Shown here: piece after piece, positions 44,572 to 52,393 of the stretch
How the letters are laid out: each line of letters begins with the position of its first letter
Numbering within the stretch: the stretch's first letter is position 1
From: Oscillospiraceae bacterium
GTDB lineage: Bacteria > Bacillota > Clostridia > Oscillospirales > Oscillospiraceae
Direction of reading: 5' to 3'
Assembly (NCBI GenBank): GCA_009781855.1
Contig: WQUY01000011.1
Location: 1-52,393 of the forward strand
DNA length: 52,393 nt
The notes under the pieces: model-generated
The model's database searches: none
Told to the model about the DNA's origin: nothing
Seen by the model: only the letters and a program-made list of their open reading frames with translations
Translations under genes and position numbers: made by a program

Positions 44572-45564
44572 ATGGCAGAGTTAGCAACAAGCGTAAAAAA
44601 AGTAATTAAGTCAAAAATGTTTGCGCTTATCATGCTTTTAGCCATGCTTACGACATTTATGCAATTTGGCACAGACGGAATGTTTTTGCATCCAATAAAC
44701 ATCAGAACGATTCTTGACATGATGATTATTACCGGAATGCTGACCATTGGATCGGCTATGCTTTTGATTTCCGGTGCACTGGACTTATCTATGGGCGCGG
44801 TTGGCACTATGGCAGGTATGCTTTTCGCAGTTCTGCTGAGATACTATGGCGTTCACTGGTCTGTCGCTTTTTTGATTTGCCTTGCACTCGCGGCAATGTT
44901 TGGTGTAGTCAACGCAATTTTGGTTAATTTTGCAAGATTCCCCGCATTTATCGCAACTCTGGGCATGGCCTTTGTTGCTGAGGGGGTTTCGTTTCTATTT
45001 GCCGGCGGTGCTAACATTTCCCTATCCGATCCATTCATGAGGGCGCTTGCAACGGGTCGTTTCATGAATAACACAATCCCATTTTCAATATTAATATTAC
45101 TGGTGTTTTTCATTGTCTATGGTCTCATACTTTCTAAGACAAAATTCGGCAGACAGATATATTTGGTTGGTGGGAATCCACACGCAAGCAGGCTCGTGGG
45201 CATCAACCCCAGAAAAATCTCGTTTATATTGTTTATCAACAGTTCAATGCTTGGCGCTATAGCAGGCATCATGTTCAACTCACGCGTTGCTGCTGCTACA
45301 ACACTTGGCATTACTGAGAGACAGTTTTTTGGTCTTATAGCCGCGATTCTCGGCGGTGTTTCGTTCGGCGGTGGCACAGGCGGTCTCGGCGGCGCTTTTG
45401 TCGGTCTGTTAATATTCTCTGCCTTTGGCAACGGTATGTTCCTGCTGGGTGTTGACTCTTTTTGGAATCAGGCAATGTTTGGTATGCTGTTGCTTGTTTC
45501 TATGGCATTTGACTACCTGAGAACCGTTGGCTGGAAGAATATTATAGGCCGCAGAAGCCTGTGA
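44572..45564 (+). CDS. Ribose-type ABC importer permease, island B, second
   Basis: 330-residue RbsC-like protein with ISGALDLSMGAVGTMAG and FGLIAAILGGVSFGGGTGGLGG. It is closest to the island A permease at 18636. GGGGGA precedes the ATG by about 11 bases. Together with the protein at 41961 it probably forms a heterodimeric channel. Confidence 0.92.
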   Translation: MAELATSVKKVIKSKMFALIMLLAMLTTFMQFGTDGMFLHPINIRTILDMMIITGMLTIGSAMLLISGALDLSMGAVGTMAGMLFAVLLRYYGVHWSVAFLICLALAAMFGVVNAILVNFARFPAFIATLGMAFVAEGVSFLFAGGANISLSDPFMRALATGRFMNNTIPFSILILLVFFIVYGLILSKTKFGRQIYLVGGNPHASRLVGINPRKISFILFINSSMLGAIAGIMFNSRVAAATTLGITERQFFGLIAAILGGVSFGGGTGGLGGAFVGLLIFSAFGNGMFLLGVDSFWNQAMFGMLLLVSMAFDYLRTVGWKNIIGRRSL

Positions 45565-45621
45565 GTTGCGTCCTGTATAAAATCGTAAAACATTCATGCT
45601 AAAAACAGAAAGGGAGAAAAA

Positions 45622-46869
45622 ATGAAAAAAGCACTGGTCCTACTACTAACACTTGCGATGATGTTCACACTCGTAGCTTGTGCCTCTGATGGAGGCGGCA
45701 CTGCAACACCTGCACCTGCACCGGATGGAGCTTCCGGAAATGACAGCGCAACGGCAAACAACCAGACTAAAGCCGAAGTTGGCTTTTTCGACCCTGACTA
45801 TGATTACTTTGCAAACGACAGGCTCAAATTTGCATACCTCAGAATCAGAAACAGCCCAATATACGCTGATATGGCAAATTCCTTTGGAATTTGGGCAGAG
45901 CTTGCAAATGTAGAACTCAACATTTATGACGCAAACGATGACGACGACTTGTTCATCTCAATGCTGGAAATGCTTGCAATGCGCGGCTATGACGGCTTCC
46001 TGTTAGATCCGGAAATGGTCAACTACCCTGCGGTTGTCGCTTCCGTTCGTGACCTCGGTATCCCTTTTATGCCGGGACTAGGTCTTCCACTTGACGCTGA
46101 CACAGGTCATTTGTTAAATCCGTTTGTTGGATTTGATTTCCGTTTCGTCGGTGAGCAGATGGGGCATTGGCTTGTGGAATACTGGAGAGAAAACTGGCAG
46201 GATGTGCCTGTAGAAAATATTGGTTTCATGGGTGTTGACTGGTCGCATGTATATGAGATCTCTGTGCGAATTGACGGCGCTATGGGTCCAATTTTTGATG
46301 CTATTCCAGGAATCGAAGACCGATTCTTCAGACCGGACACAATTGTCGGAACAATTAACTCCGCAACTGCATACCAAGTTGCGGGAGCAGTATTTGCTAC
46401 AAACCCTGATATCACGCACTGGCTTATCGTTGGCACAATTGACGACTTTGCAGATGGCGCTGTTTCCGCTGCCAGAGATGCGGGACTTGAGGGGCAAACT
46501 GTTGCGATTGCCATGGGCGGACCGGGTCTATTAGCTCAGTGGGATGCTGGCATCACAAATGATTTCAAAGCTGCTTTCGTGTCGGTTGGTGTAATCTTTA
46601 CTGAGCCAATGTTCTTTGGTCTGTACTCTCTTGTCAGAGGTTATGCAACAGAAGAGACATTGTGGGCACCTGAGTGGATTAACCGTTCAAACAACGAAAC
46701 TTATGCATACCTCATGCTTCCTACAATTATAATCACATATGAAACGTATCAATACTACCTCGAGTGGGTTGATCTTTACACAGGTCTTGACATAAGCGAC
46801 TTTGATGTCACTCCAACACTTGATATGTTCTCTGCACGCATGGATCCGCCTGCATACTTTGCCGGCTAG
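45622..46869 (+). CDS. Ribose-type ABC importer binding lipoprotein, island B
   Basis: 415 residues. Signal peptide ending LVAC with Cys20, a Gly/Ala/Pro-rich linker to about 50, then a type I periplasmic-binding fold (LKFAYLRIRNSPIYADMAN, YDGFLLDPEMVNYPAVV, HWLIVGTIDDFADGAV). It starts with ATG behind AGGGAG. It differs enough from the island A lipoprotein to suggest a related but different ligand. Confidence 0.9.
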   Translation: MKKALVLLLTLAMMFTLVACASDGGGTATPAPAPDGASGNDSATANNQTKAEVGFFDPDYDYFANDRLKFAYLRIRNSPIYADMANSFGIWAELANVELNIYDANDDDDLFISMLEMLAMRGYDGFLLDPEMVNYPAVVASVRDLGIPFMPGLGLPLDADTGHLLNPFVGFDFRFVGEQMGHWLVEYWRENWQDVPVENIGFMGVDWSHVYEISVRIDGAMGPIFDAIPGIEDRFFRPDTIVGTINSATAYQVAGAVFATNPDITHWLIVGTIDDFADGAVSAARDAGLEGQTVAIAMGGPGLLAQWDAGITNDFKAAFVSVGVIFTEPMFFGLYSLVRGYATEETLWAPEWINRSNNETYAYLMLPTIIITYETYQYYLEWVDLYTGLDISDFDVTPTLDMFSARMDPPAYFAG

Positions 46870-46910
46870 ACTTAGTTTAGAAAATTATCAAAAAGAAAGG
46901 TGCTTATACA

Positions 46911-48353
46911 ATGACTAAAACAAAATCGTATACACATTATATCGTGGCACTGATTATCTCTGTTCTCATTCTCGTTGTTGTTCAGCCTTATGGCTATCTG
47001 ACACGAACAGGCGTTCATGTCCTGGCTGTATTGATTCCAACGCTTTATCTCTGGGTAACTAACCATACGGACTGGGTGAGCTTACTCATGTGCGCAGGTC
47101 TTATTATCACAGGCGTTCTATCTCCAGTGATGGTATGGCAGCTCAGTTTTGGTAATCAAATTATTATTTTGATTATCTCTTGCTTAGTGCTTAATGCAAT
47201 CCTTAAAGCAACCGGCGTTATTGAAAAAGTTGCAAGATGGTTTGTAACCAGGAAGTTTGTTCAAGGCAGACCCAGAGCTTTTATCGCTATGTTCATATTT
47301 GCCAACTTCTTCCTAGGCATATTCCTTGAAGCACTCGCTCTAATGATTATTTTCATTATGATTGCAGAGACTTTCTTAAAGGAAATGGGCTATAAGAAAG
47401 GTGATTCTTTCTACACAGCGATTATGCTCGGCATACTGTGGGTCAACTCTGTTTCGTCGGTCGGCACACCATTTTCAAATGCGCTTCCGTTAATCATGAT
47501 GGATGCTGTCTATGCCGCTCATGGGGTTTACATCACTTGGGGGCAATGGATATCTATTGGCTTGCCATGGGGCTTTATAATGTACGGTCTTATGATGCTG
47601 GTCATTTGTGTTTTTTGGAGAAAACTGGATACCTCAAAATTTGCTTCGTATGATGTCGAGGCTGCCAAAAGAAACTCGCCACCATTGTCTACAGAGGGTA
47701 AGATTTCTGCTATAGTAACCATTTTGGTTATTCTCACTTGGCTTTTCCCGGAGTATGCACGACCATTTGCACCGGAAGCAGCCGCTTGGGTCAGAGGTCT
47801 GGGCTTTGCGGTACCACCGATTATTGGCGTATCGATCCTTTGCATCCTTAGGGTTGCTGGCAAGCCTATAGCCGTATACTCTGAGCTGGTTAAAATCGTA
47901 CCACTGGGCGTTCTCGGTTTCGTCGCAGCTGTTATTGTTTTTGGTAGTGCACTGAATCATGCGGATGCCGGCATTATTAACCAGCTGCGTTCTGTCCTTG
48001 AGCCCCTTACAGCACAGCTAAGCCCAACGATTATTGTTGGCATTGCGCTTGTCGGCTCACTGATTTTAACAAAGTTTATTTCAAACACTGTCACAATGCT
48101 TCTGTTTGTTCATATCACCATTCCGTTGCTTGTAGGCACAGGCATCAGCCTTGGTGGTGTCACCATCCTCATTGGTCTTGCAGCAAGCCTCGGGGCACTT
48201 GTTCCTTCCTCAACAGTATCATCGCCACTCATGTTTGGGCCGGAGCATATCACAGTTGGCAATACATGGAGATATAACTTGCTGTATCTATTGCTGGCAT
48301 ACATCCCTGTTATCTTTGTTCTGTATCCATTAGCAAACAACTTAGTCCGATAG
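46911..48353 (+). CDS. DASS-family (SLC13-like) anion symporter
   Basis: 480 residues, about 12 membrane segments. Features of the divalent-anion:sodium symporter family include NSVSSVGTPFSNALP near the first half and FISNTVTMLLFVHITIPL plus ASLGALVPSSTVSSP in the second, the two SNT-type substrate and sodium sites. It transports dicarboxylates or other organic anions. It is co-directional, 41 bp after the ABC lipoprotein gene, and may export or import an acidic product of the pathway. A terminator follows. Confidence 0.85.
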   Translation: MTKTKSYTHYIVALIISVLILVVVQPYGYLTRTGVHVLAVLIPTLYLWVTNHTDWVSLLMCAGLIITGVLSPVMVWQLSFGNQIIILIISCLVLNAILKATGVIEKVARWFVTRKFVQGRPRAFIAMFIFANFFLGIFLEALALMIIFIMIAETFLKEMGYKKGDSFYTAIMLGILWVNSVSSVGTPFSNALPLIMMDAVYAAHGVYITWGQWISIGLPWGFIMYGLMMLVICVFWRKLDTSKFASYDVEAAKRNSPPLSTEGKISAIVTILVILTWLFPEYARPFAPEAAAWVRGLGFAVPPIIGVSILCILRVAGKPIAVYSELVKIVPLGVLGFVAAVIVFGSALNHADAGIINQLRSVLEPLTAQLSPTIIVGIALVGSLILTKFISNTVTMLLFVHITIPLLVGTGISLGGVTILIGLAASLGALVPSSTVSSPLMFGPEHITVGNTWRYNLLYLLLAYIPVIFVLYPLANNLVR

Positions 48354-48385
48354 CATCGCTTTACCTGGAACAAATTCATCACAGT

Positions 48386-48422
48386 GGCTACCCTCTCAAC
48401 ACCTTGTATTGAGAGGGTAGCC
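48386..48422 (+). terminator. Terminator behind the DASS transporter gene
   Basis: 14-bp perfect stem GGCTACCCTCTCAA / TTGAGAGGGTAGCC with a 9-base loop, then AAAACAAAAATTTTG. The two URO-D genes downstream may need their own promoter or readthrough. Confidence 0.8.
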
Positions 48423-48481
48423 AAAACAAAAATTTTGCTATAATACCAAACTAATTTACGAAAAAATGAAAGGGACACCAG

Positions 48482-49588
48482 ATGAAGCATCTACGTCCAA
48501 AATACCTTGATCCTCAGGTTAAAACACAAATTGTCCAGCAACCTTACGGCGCTTTGACCGCAACAGCGCCCAAGTTTGACACACCCATCACTCCACGCGA
48601 AAACTTCCGCCGCAGCATCTCCAGGCAAAACCCACTTTGGATGCCTATCGGCGTCATTGATAAAATTACGCTTGGTGCAAACGATGTCATGTTGCACAAA
48701 GTGCGCGGCCTGCAAATACATTCCGACTTCTTGACAAAAGTTACTGAAGATTATGAGTTTAAGGATTGGTTTGATACCGATTGGACTTGGGTTTGTTCAG
48801 CCGGTGGTGCAATGCTGACTCCAGGCACTCAATTATTGGATGATATTACAAAATGGGAAAAAGTAGTTAAGTTTCCCGATTTGACCGAGTGGGGATTTGA
48901 GGAAAAAGCCAAACAATTTATGGCTTCTGGCTATGATCCTGATAAGGCTCTGTCCTATGATATGGGTCGCGGTTTGACTGAGCGGCTTGTTTCCATATGT
49001 GGCGGTTATGAGGACTCCATGGAAGCGCTACTTGTTGAGCCGGAGGCTGTAGCAGATTTCTTTGAAGTTTACTCAAACTTTCAAATTCGTTTTTTTGACA
49101 TGCTCCACGCATTGTATCCGCTTGATATCATTACTATTCATGACGATTGGGGCACCGAAAGAGATACATTCTTCTCAGAAAAGGTCATGGAAGACCTCGT
49201 ATTTGAGCCAACAAAGAAAGTTATTGACCACATCAAGTCAAAAGGTGTGTTTATAGAATGGCACACCTGCGGCAACGTCACCCGATTTTTCCCGTACATG
49301 TATCAGCTGGGTGTGGATATTGCGCAAGTCCAAAGACGTGTAATTGATTTCCCCAAAATGAAAGAGCTATATGGTGATAAAATAGGCTTCTGTGCGGCTC
49401 CGGAGGGGCTTGACCTCACAAAGCCATACACCCACGAGCAGTATATTGATGCTGTTAAAAGAACTATCGATATTTATAGCGAAGGCGGAGGCAGCTATCT
49501 GTCTGCATTCACCCCGGATGAAAAACTACTCTGGGATGCGTGCGCGGAAGGCTATTATCGCGGCTTAGAGCTATACGAAAATAATTAA
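48482..49588 (+). CDS. URO-D superfamily protein (methyltransferase-like), paralogue 2
   Basis: 368 residues. Same layout as the protein at 21945: GGAMLTPGTQ, IHDDWGTERDTFFSEKVM, and EWHTCGNVTRFF with the HxC pair. A FDTPITPREN motif near the N-terminus is shared by all three paralogues. The ATG follows AAAGGGA. The third paralogue starts 15 bp after its stop, suggesting that two URO-D subunits act together. The reaction is unknown. Confidence 0.8.
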   Translation: MKHLRPKYLDPQVKTQIVQQPYGALTATAPKFDTPITPRENFRRSISRQNPLWMPIGVIDKITLGANDVMLHKVRGLQIHSDFLTKVTEDYEFKDWFDTDWTWVCSAGGAMLTPGTQLLDDITKWEKVVKFPDLTEWGFEEKAKQFMASGYDPDKALSYDMGRGLTERLVSICGGYEDSMEALLVEPEAVADFFEVYSNFQIRFFDMLHALYPLDIITIHDDWGTERDTFFSEKVMEDLVFEPTKKVIDHIKSKGVFIEWHTCGNVTRFFPYMYQLGVDIAQVQRRVIDFPKMKELYGDKIGFCAAPEGLDLTKPYTHEQYIDAVKRTIDIYSEGGGSYLSAFTPDEKLLWDACAEGYYRGLELYENN

Positions 49589-49603
49589 AGGAGTAAACAC
49601 TTT

Positions 49604-50722
49604 ATGTCATATCCTCGTCCACCGTTTATGGATCCCAACACTAAAACAACTACAAATACAACAGGATTTTTTGCTGCTACACCGGTTACAGCTCCTGTAT
49701 TTGATACACCTATATCGCGTCGCGAGAACTTCTTCAGAGCTGCCAGACGTGACAACCCTCTTTGGGTTCCTGTTGCATATACTGATATACAACTGCTGCA
49801 AGCCAATGAGCAAGCTGATGAAAAGCCCGGCAACCCCGGCCATCAGTTAGGCCCCAGATTTAAGCACCCGGCATCGGAAAATTATAATTTTTATGACCCG
49901 TTCGGAAATTCATGGACATGGGAAGCCTCTGCCGGAGGTGCAATGCTTACACCAGGTACAAAGGTCGTTGATGATATCTGCAATTGGGAAAAGTGCATTA
50001 AATTTCCAAACTTTGATGACTGGAACTTCAAAGAGGTTGCTGCAAAGTACATGAAAGAAACATATGACCCGGAAAAGGTCATGCATATCAACATTTATCA
50101 AGGGCTTACAGAAATGCTCATCGCTTTTCTGGGTGGATATGGCGAGGGTATGATGGCGCTCGCCGAAGAGCCGGAAGCGTGTAAAGATTTCTTCTGGCGC
50201 TTTTCACAGCATCTGATTGATTTCTTTGATTACATGTGCGAGCTATACCCTATCGACTATGTCACATGGCATGATGACTACGGAACCGAACGTGATACTT
50301 TCTTCTCCGAAAAAATGATGGCCGAGCTCGTTTTCGAGCCAACAAAAAAGCTTACAGACCACATTAAAAGCAAGGGTAAAATTCTCGAACTGCATTCATG
50401 CGGTAAGATTGAACGTTTCCTACCCTACATCATAGACATGGGGGTCGATCTCATTTGGCTGCAACCCAGGGCAAATGATATGGTTAAGATGAAAGCCATG
50501 TATGGCGACAAGATCGGCTTTAACTTCCCGCTCGACGGCATGGTTCCTGGCGTTACTTACACCGAAGATGAAATTATTAAGTGTGTACGCGAATCTGTTG
50601 ATAAATATGCCAAGAATGGTGGGTTTTTACCGCTCATACGTGGAAACGACCAGCACGAGGTGTGGACCATTGCTACAGAGCTTTATGCGTATAGCCGAGA
50701 GTTTTATGAAAACCTGAAATAA
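49604..50722 (+). CDS. URO-D superfamily protein (methyltransferase-like), paralogue 3
   Basis: 372 residues, closest to the island A paralogue at 21945 (YPRPPFMDPN start, NPLWVPVAYTD, AFLGGYGEGMMALAEEPEA). The metal-type pair is LHSCGK. The AAAGGAG site lies at the end of the preceding gene. A very stable hairpin closes the unit. That the paralogue nearest to the island A protein is placed last here supports common ancestry of the two islands. Confidence 0.8.
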   Translation: MSYPRPPFMDPNTKTTTNTTGFFAATPVTAPVFDTPISRRENFFRAARRDNPLWVPVAYTDIQLLQANEQADEKPGNPGHQLGPRFKHPASENYNFYDPFGNSWTWEASAGGAMLTPGTKVVDDICNWEKCIKFPNFDDWNFKEVAAKYMKETYDPEKVMHINIYQGLTEMLIAFLGGYGEGMMALAEEPEACKDFFWRFSQHLIDFFDYMCELYPIDYVTWHDDYGTERDTFFSEKMMAELVFEPTKKLTDHIKSKGKILELHSCGKIERFLPYIIDMGVDLIWLQPRANDMVKMKAMYGDKIGFNFPLDGMVPGVTYTEDEIIKCVRESVDKYAKNGGFLPLIRGNDQHEVWTIATELYAYSREFYENLK

Positions 50723-50777
50723 AAGGGATTAACCCCAGGGCAGAAGATTGCGCGGTTTGAAACCTTGTGGAATCTGT

Positions 50778-50815
50778 TGGGAGGTTAGTGCTCTGTTTTG
50801 AGCACTAACCTCCCA
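50778..50815 (+). terminator. Terminator closing island B
   Basis: 16-bp perfect stem TGGGAGGTTAGTGCTC / GAGCACTAACCTCCCA with a 6-base loop, followed by GCCGTTTTAG. The remaining 200 bp to the next promoter hold nothing I can identify. Confidence 0.85.
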
Positions 50816-51026
50816 GCCGTTTTAGCCATTCGTTAGATGTTGCAAGTTCATGTATTAAAAAAGGCTATAGGATTCACAGGCTCACCCTCCTTTCATGTTC
50901 TATCTACCAAGTTTACCTTGAACTTCTACCCAAATCCATCTTAAAGCGTCGCAACCGATGGTTGCATTTGCTCAATAGTATGCAGATTGCGTATCGAAAT
51001 TGTATCCGTCTAGATTGTTTTTGACA

Positions 51027-51055
51027 TTGCACTTTCTGTGATAAAAGCGTATAAT
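51027..51055 (+). promoter_or_regulatory. Promoter of the DUF4160/DUF2442 pair
   Basis: TTGCAC (51027-51032) and a perfect TATAAT (51050-51055) with 17-bp spacing, 35 bp before the start codon at 51091. An overlapping TTGACA at 51021 has unsuitable spacing. Confidence 0.6.
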
Positions 51056-51090
51056 ATTATAAGTAATTCAGATTTTGGAGGTGAGGTTTA

Positions 51091-51345
51091 ATGCCAGTTA
51101 TTGCACGATTTTACGGCATTGTCATCAAGATATATTTCCGACAAAGCGAACACAATCCACCACATATCCATGCCATTTATGGGGAATGTATGGGTGTGAT
51201 TAATATTCAGACACTAGAGGTCATGGAGGGAGATTTGCCTTCAAAAGCAGTAGCGCTTGTCCGTGAATGGATGAAGCCACACACAGCAGAACTGCTTGAA
51301 ATATGGAATACTCAAAACTTCAAGACATTACCGCCACTTGAATAG
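51091..51345 (+). CDS. DUF4160 protein
   Basis: 84 residues. It shows the DUF4160 core: GIVIKIYFRQSEHNPPHIHAIY near 9-30, with the conserved NPPHIHA block, and a C-terminal helix AVALVREWMKPHTAELLEIW. DUF4160 genes usually precede DUF2442 genes and are predicted to form toxin-antitoxin-like pairs, though I know of no firm biochemical role. GGAGGTGAGG precedes the ATG. Confidence 0.85.
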   Translation: MPVIARFYGIVIKIYFRQSEHNPPHIHAIYGECMGVINIQTLEVMEGDLPSKAVALVREWMKPHTAELLEIWNTQNFKTLPPLE

Positions 51346-51358
51346 AGGTGATATAACT

Positions 51359-51607
51359 ATGTTCTATAAAGTAAACGCTGTACACCCTTTACCGGACTTA
51401 AATCTACTTGTGGTTTTTCAAAATGGCGAACAAAAACGGTATAACATAAACCCACTATTAGACAAATGGGAACCATTTCAAGCTCTATCCACCACCGTTG
51501 GGTTGTTTGAGCAAGTCAAGGTTGACATCGGAGGATATGGGATCAGTTGGAATGACGAGATAGACCTCGCATGTAACGAGCTATACCACAATGGGATATC
51601 TGCGTAA
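51359..51607 (+). CDS. DUF2442 protein
   Basis: 82 residues with the DUF2442 pattern: NAVHPLPDLNLLVVFQNGE, then KVDIGGYGISWNDEIDLACNELY. The start is ATG 51359, 9 bases after GAGGTG; an upstream in-frame start would overlap the DUF4160 gene. It lies 13 bp behind its partner. Possible antitoxin/DNA-binding member of the pair, by analogy. Confidence 0.85.
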   Translation: MFYKVNAVHPLPDLNLLVVFQNGEQKRYNINPLLDKWEPFQALSTTVGLFEQVKVDIGGYGISWNDEIDLACNELYHNGISA

Positions 51608-51673
51608 TTTGCTGCCTGACTTCGCACTATTCGTCATACAATCATGTTAAAACCAAAAAAGGAGCATTATAAA

Positions 51674-52204
51674 ATGATTTATTCAAGCACAACAACAGAA
51701 AGAAGCGCAGCCATGCAAGCCGCCGAACTCATGTCTGCAGCAGCACGGACAGCGCCCAAAGCTTGTGGCATTGATTTGACAGAAACAATGATCCTCGACG
51801 GCGAAGACAAAGACAGATTGACCGCCGCAATGAGAGAAATCGGCGGAGGTGGTGATTCATTTTTCTTCCGTGATGCCGGTAATGTGGATGCCTGTCATTG
51901 TATTGTCCTCGTTGGCGCAGGTGTTAAAGCACGGGGCTTAAACTGCGGTTTGTGCGGCGTTAAAAGTTGCGCAAAAGCAGGTAAAGATGGCATCGCTTGT
52001 GCCTTATCCGTCAATGATTTGGGTATTGCGGTAGGTTCTGCTGCGGCTACCGCAATGGACTTGCGCATGGACAATCGCGTGCTCTATACTGCTGGTATGG
52101 CTGCGCTTAAGCTCAAGTTGTTTGCTGATGAGATAAAAATGTGCTTTGGTATAGGTCTTTCCACTTCGGGCAAGAATATCTTTTTTGACAGACCGGTGAA
52201 ATAA
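51674..52204 (+). CDS. DUF2148 ferredoxin-domain protein
   Basis: 176 residues. The four-cysteine cluster LNCGLCGVKSCAKAG (about 97-111), a further Cys in DGIACALSVNDLGIAVGSAAATAMDL, and the N-terminal ERSAAMQAAELMSAAARTAPK are typical of DUF2148, a probable Fe-S protein common in anaerobes. ATG 51674 lies 9 bases behind GGAG. Function unknown. Confidence 0.85.
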   Translation: MIYSSTTTERSAAMQAAELMSAAARTAPKACGIDLTETMILDGEDKDRLTAAMREIGGGGDSFFFRDAGNVDACHCIVLVGAGVKARGLNCGLCGVKSCAKAGKDGIACALSVNDLGIAVGSAAATAMDLRMDNRVLYTAGMAALKLKLFADEIKMCFGIGLSTSGKNIFFDRPVK

Positions 52205-52393
52205 TACTGCGTCCCTAAAACGCCAGCCAACACCATAGAGAATTATATAACACACGAAAGATGTGACTCATTGAACCCTTTCCAATACCTACAGCATTTG
52301 TTTACTTATCTGCCGACCATTTTGACTAAAGACCCGGATGCGGATCTTTCTCCGTATTTCCCATGGGGAGATGATATACAAGAAAAGTGCAAG
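52205..52393 (+). pseudogene. IS66-type transposase C-terminal remnant, running off the window
   Basis: The frame directly behind the DUF2148 stop stays open to the window end. From 52274 it reads NPFQYLQHLFTYLPTI, then DLSPYFPWGDDIQEKCK, which resembles the C-terminal domain of IS66-family TnpC. Upstream residues (SPKTPAN-like, N-terminal to it) are poor and no start codon or catalytic domain is present, so it is a 5'-truncated remnant. It marks old insertion activity at this border. Confidence 0.55.

Noticed and set aside
1-52393. CRISPR array, rRNA or tRNA genes, prophage
   Set aside because: No regularly spaced direct repeats, no tRNA-like cloverleaf and no phage structural or integrase proteins were seen.

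Overview
The window looks like a chromosomal segment of a strictly anaerobic bacterium, probably Clostridia (Bacillota). This is inferred from strong AGGAGG-type ribosome binding sites, frequent TTG and GTG starts, lipobox lipoproteins, a selenocysteine-containing glycine-reductase-type protein, a molybdenum transhydroxylase and aconitase X. No marker gene settles the taxonomy. Nearly all sequence is coding. There is no CRISPR array, rRNA or tRNA gene, and the only mobile-element trace is an IS66-type transposase remnant at the right edge.

Region 1 (1-6477, +): a pyrogallol-phloroglucinol transhydroxylase-type Mo enzyme (large and FeS subunits), a CocE/NonD-type hydrolase whose nucleophile serine is replaced by cysteine, and metA. 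The transhydroxylase promoter region carries a duplicated 50-bp unit with a large dyad. Region 2 (6594-12819): housekeeping and signalling genes, namely a four-gene minus-strand operon (thioesterase, OmpR-type regulator, histidine kinase, anchored protein), mnmE, and an FAD-dependent oxidoreductase.

Region 3 (13074-26717, +), island A: a LysR regulator, a zinc alcohol dehydrogenase, both subunits of an aconitase X-type dehydratase, a ribose-type ABC importer with two different permeases, a URO-D family protein, a GrdE-like protein lacking the pyruvoyl cysteine, a selenocysteine GrdB-like protein with an altered redox motif, and an SDR dehydrogenase enclosed by 89-bp inverted repeats. Region 4 (26950-40968, -): four oligopeptide/nickel-type binding lipoproteins and three single-chain DppB-DppC fused permeases in two tandem units, with no cognate ATPase genes. 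Region 5 (41525-50722, +), island B: an orphan aconitase X small subunit, a second two-permease ribose-type importer, a DASS transporter and two URO-D proteins. Region 6 (51091-52393): a DUF4160/DUF2442 pair, a DUF2148 protein and the transposase remnant.

The most striking regulatory signal is a 34-bp element that recurs four times, each time ending in the -35 hexamer of a promoter. It precedes island A, island B and both peptide-transporter units. I infer that the dehydratase, reductase, URO-D and transport genes form one regulon, with the adjacent LysR protein as candidate activator, for uptake and anaerobic conversion of an unidentified small hydroxylated or methylated compound.
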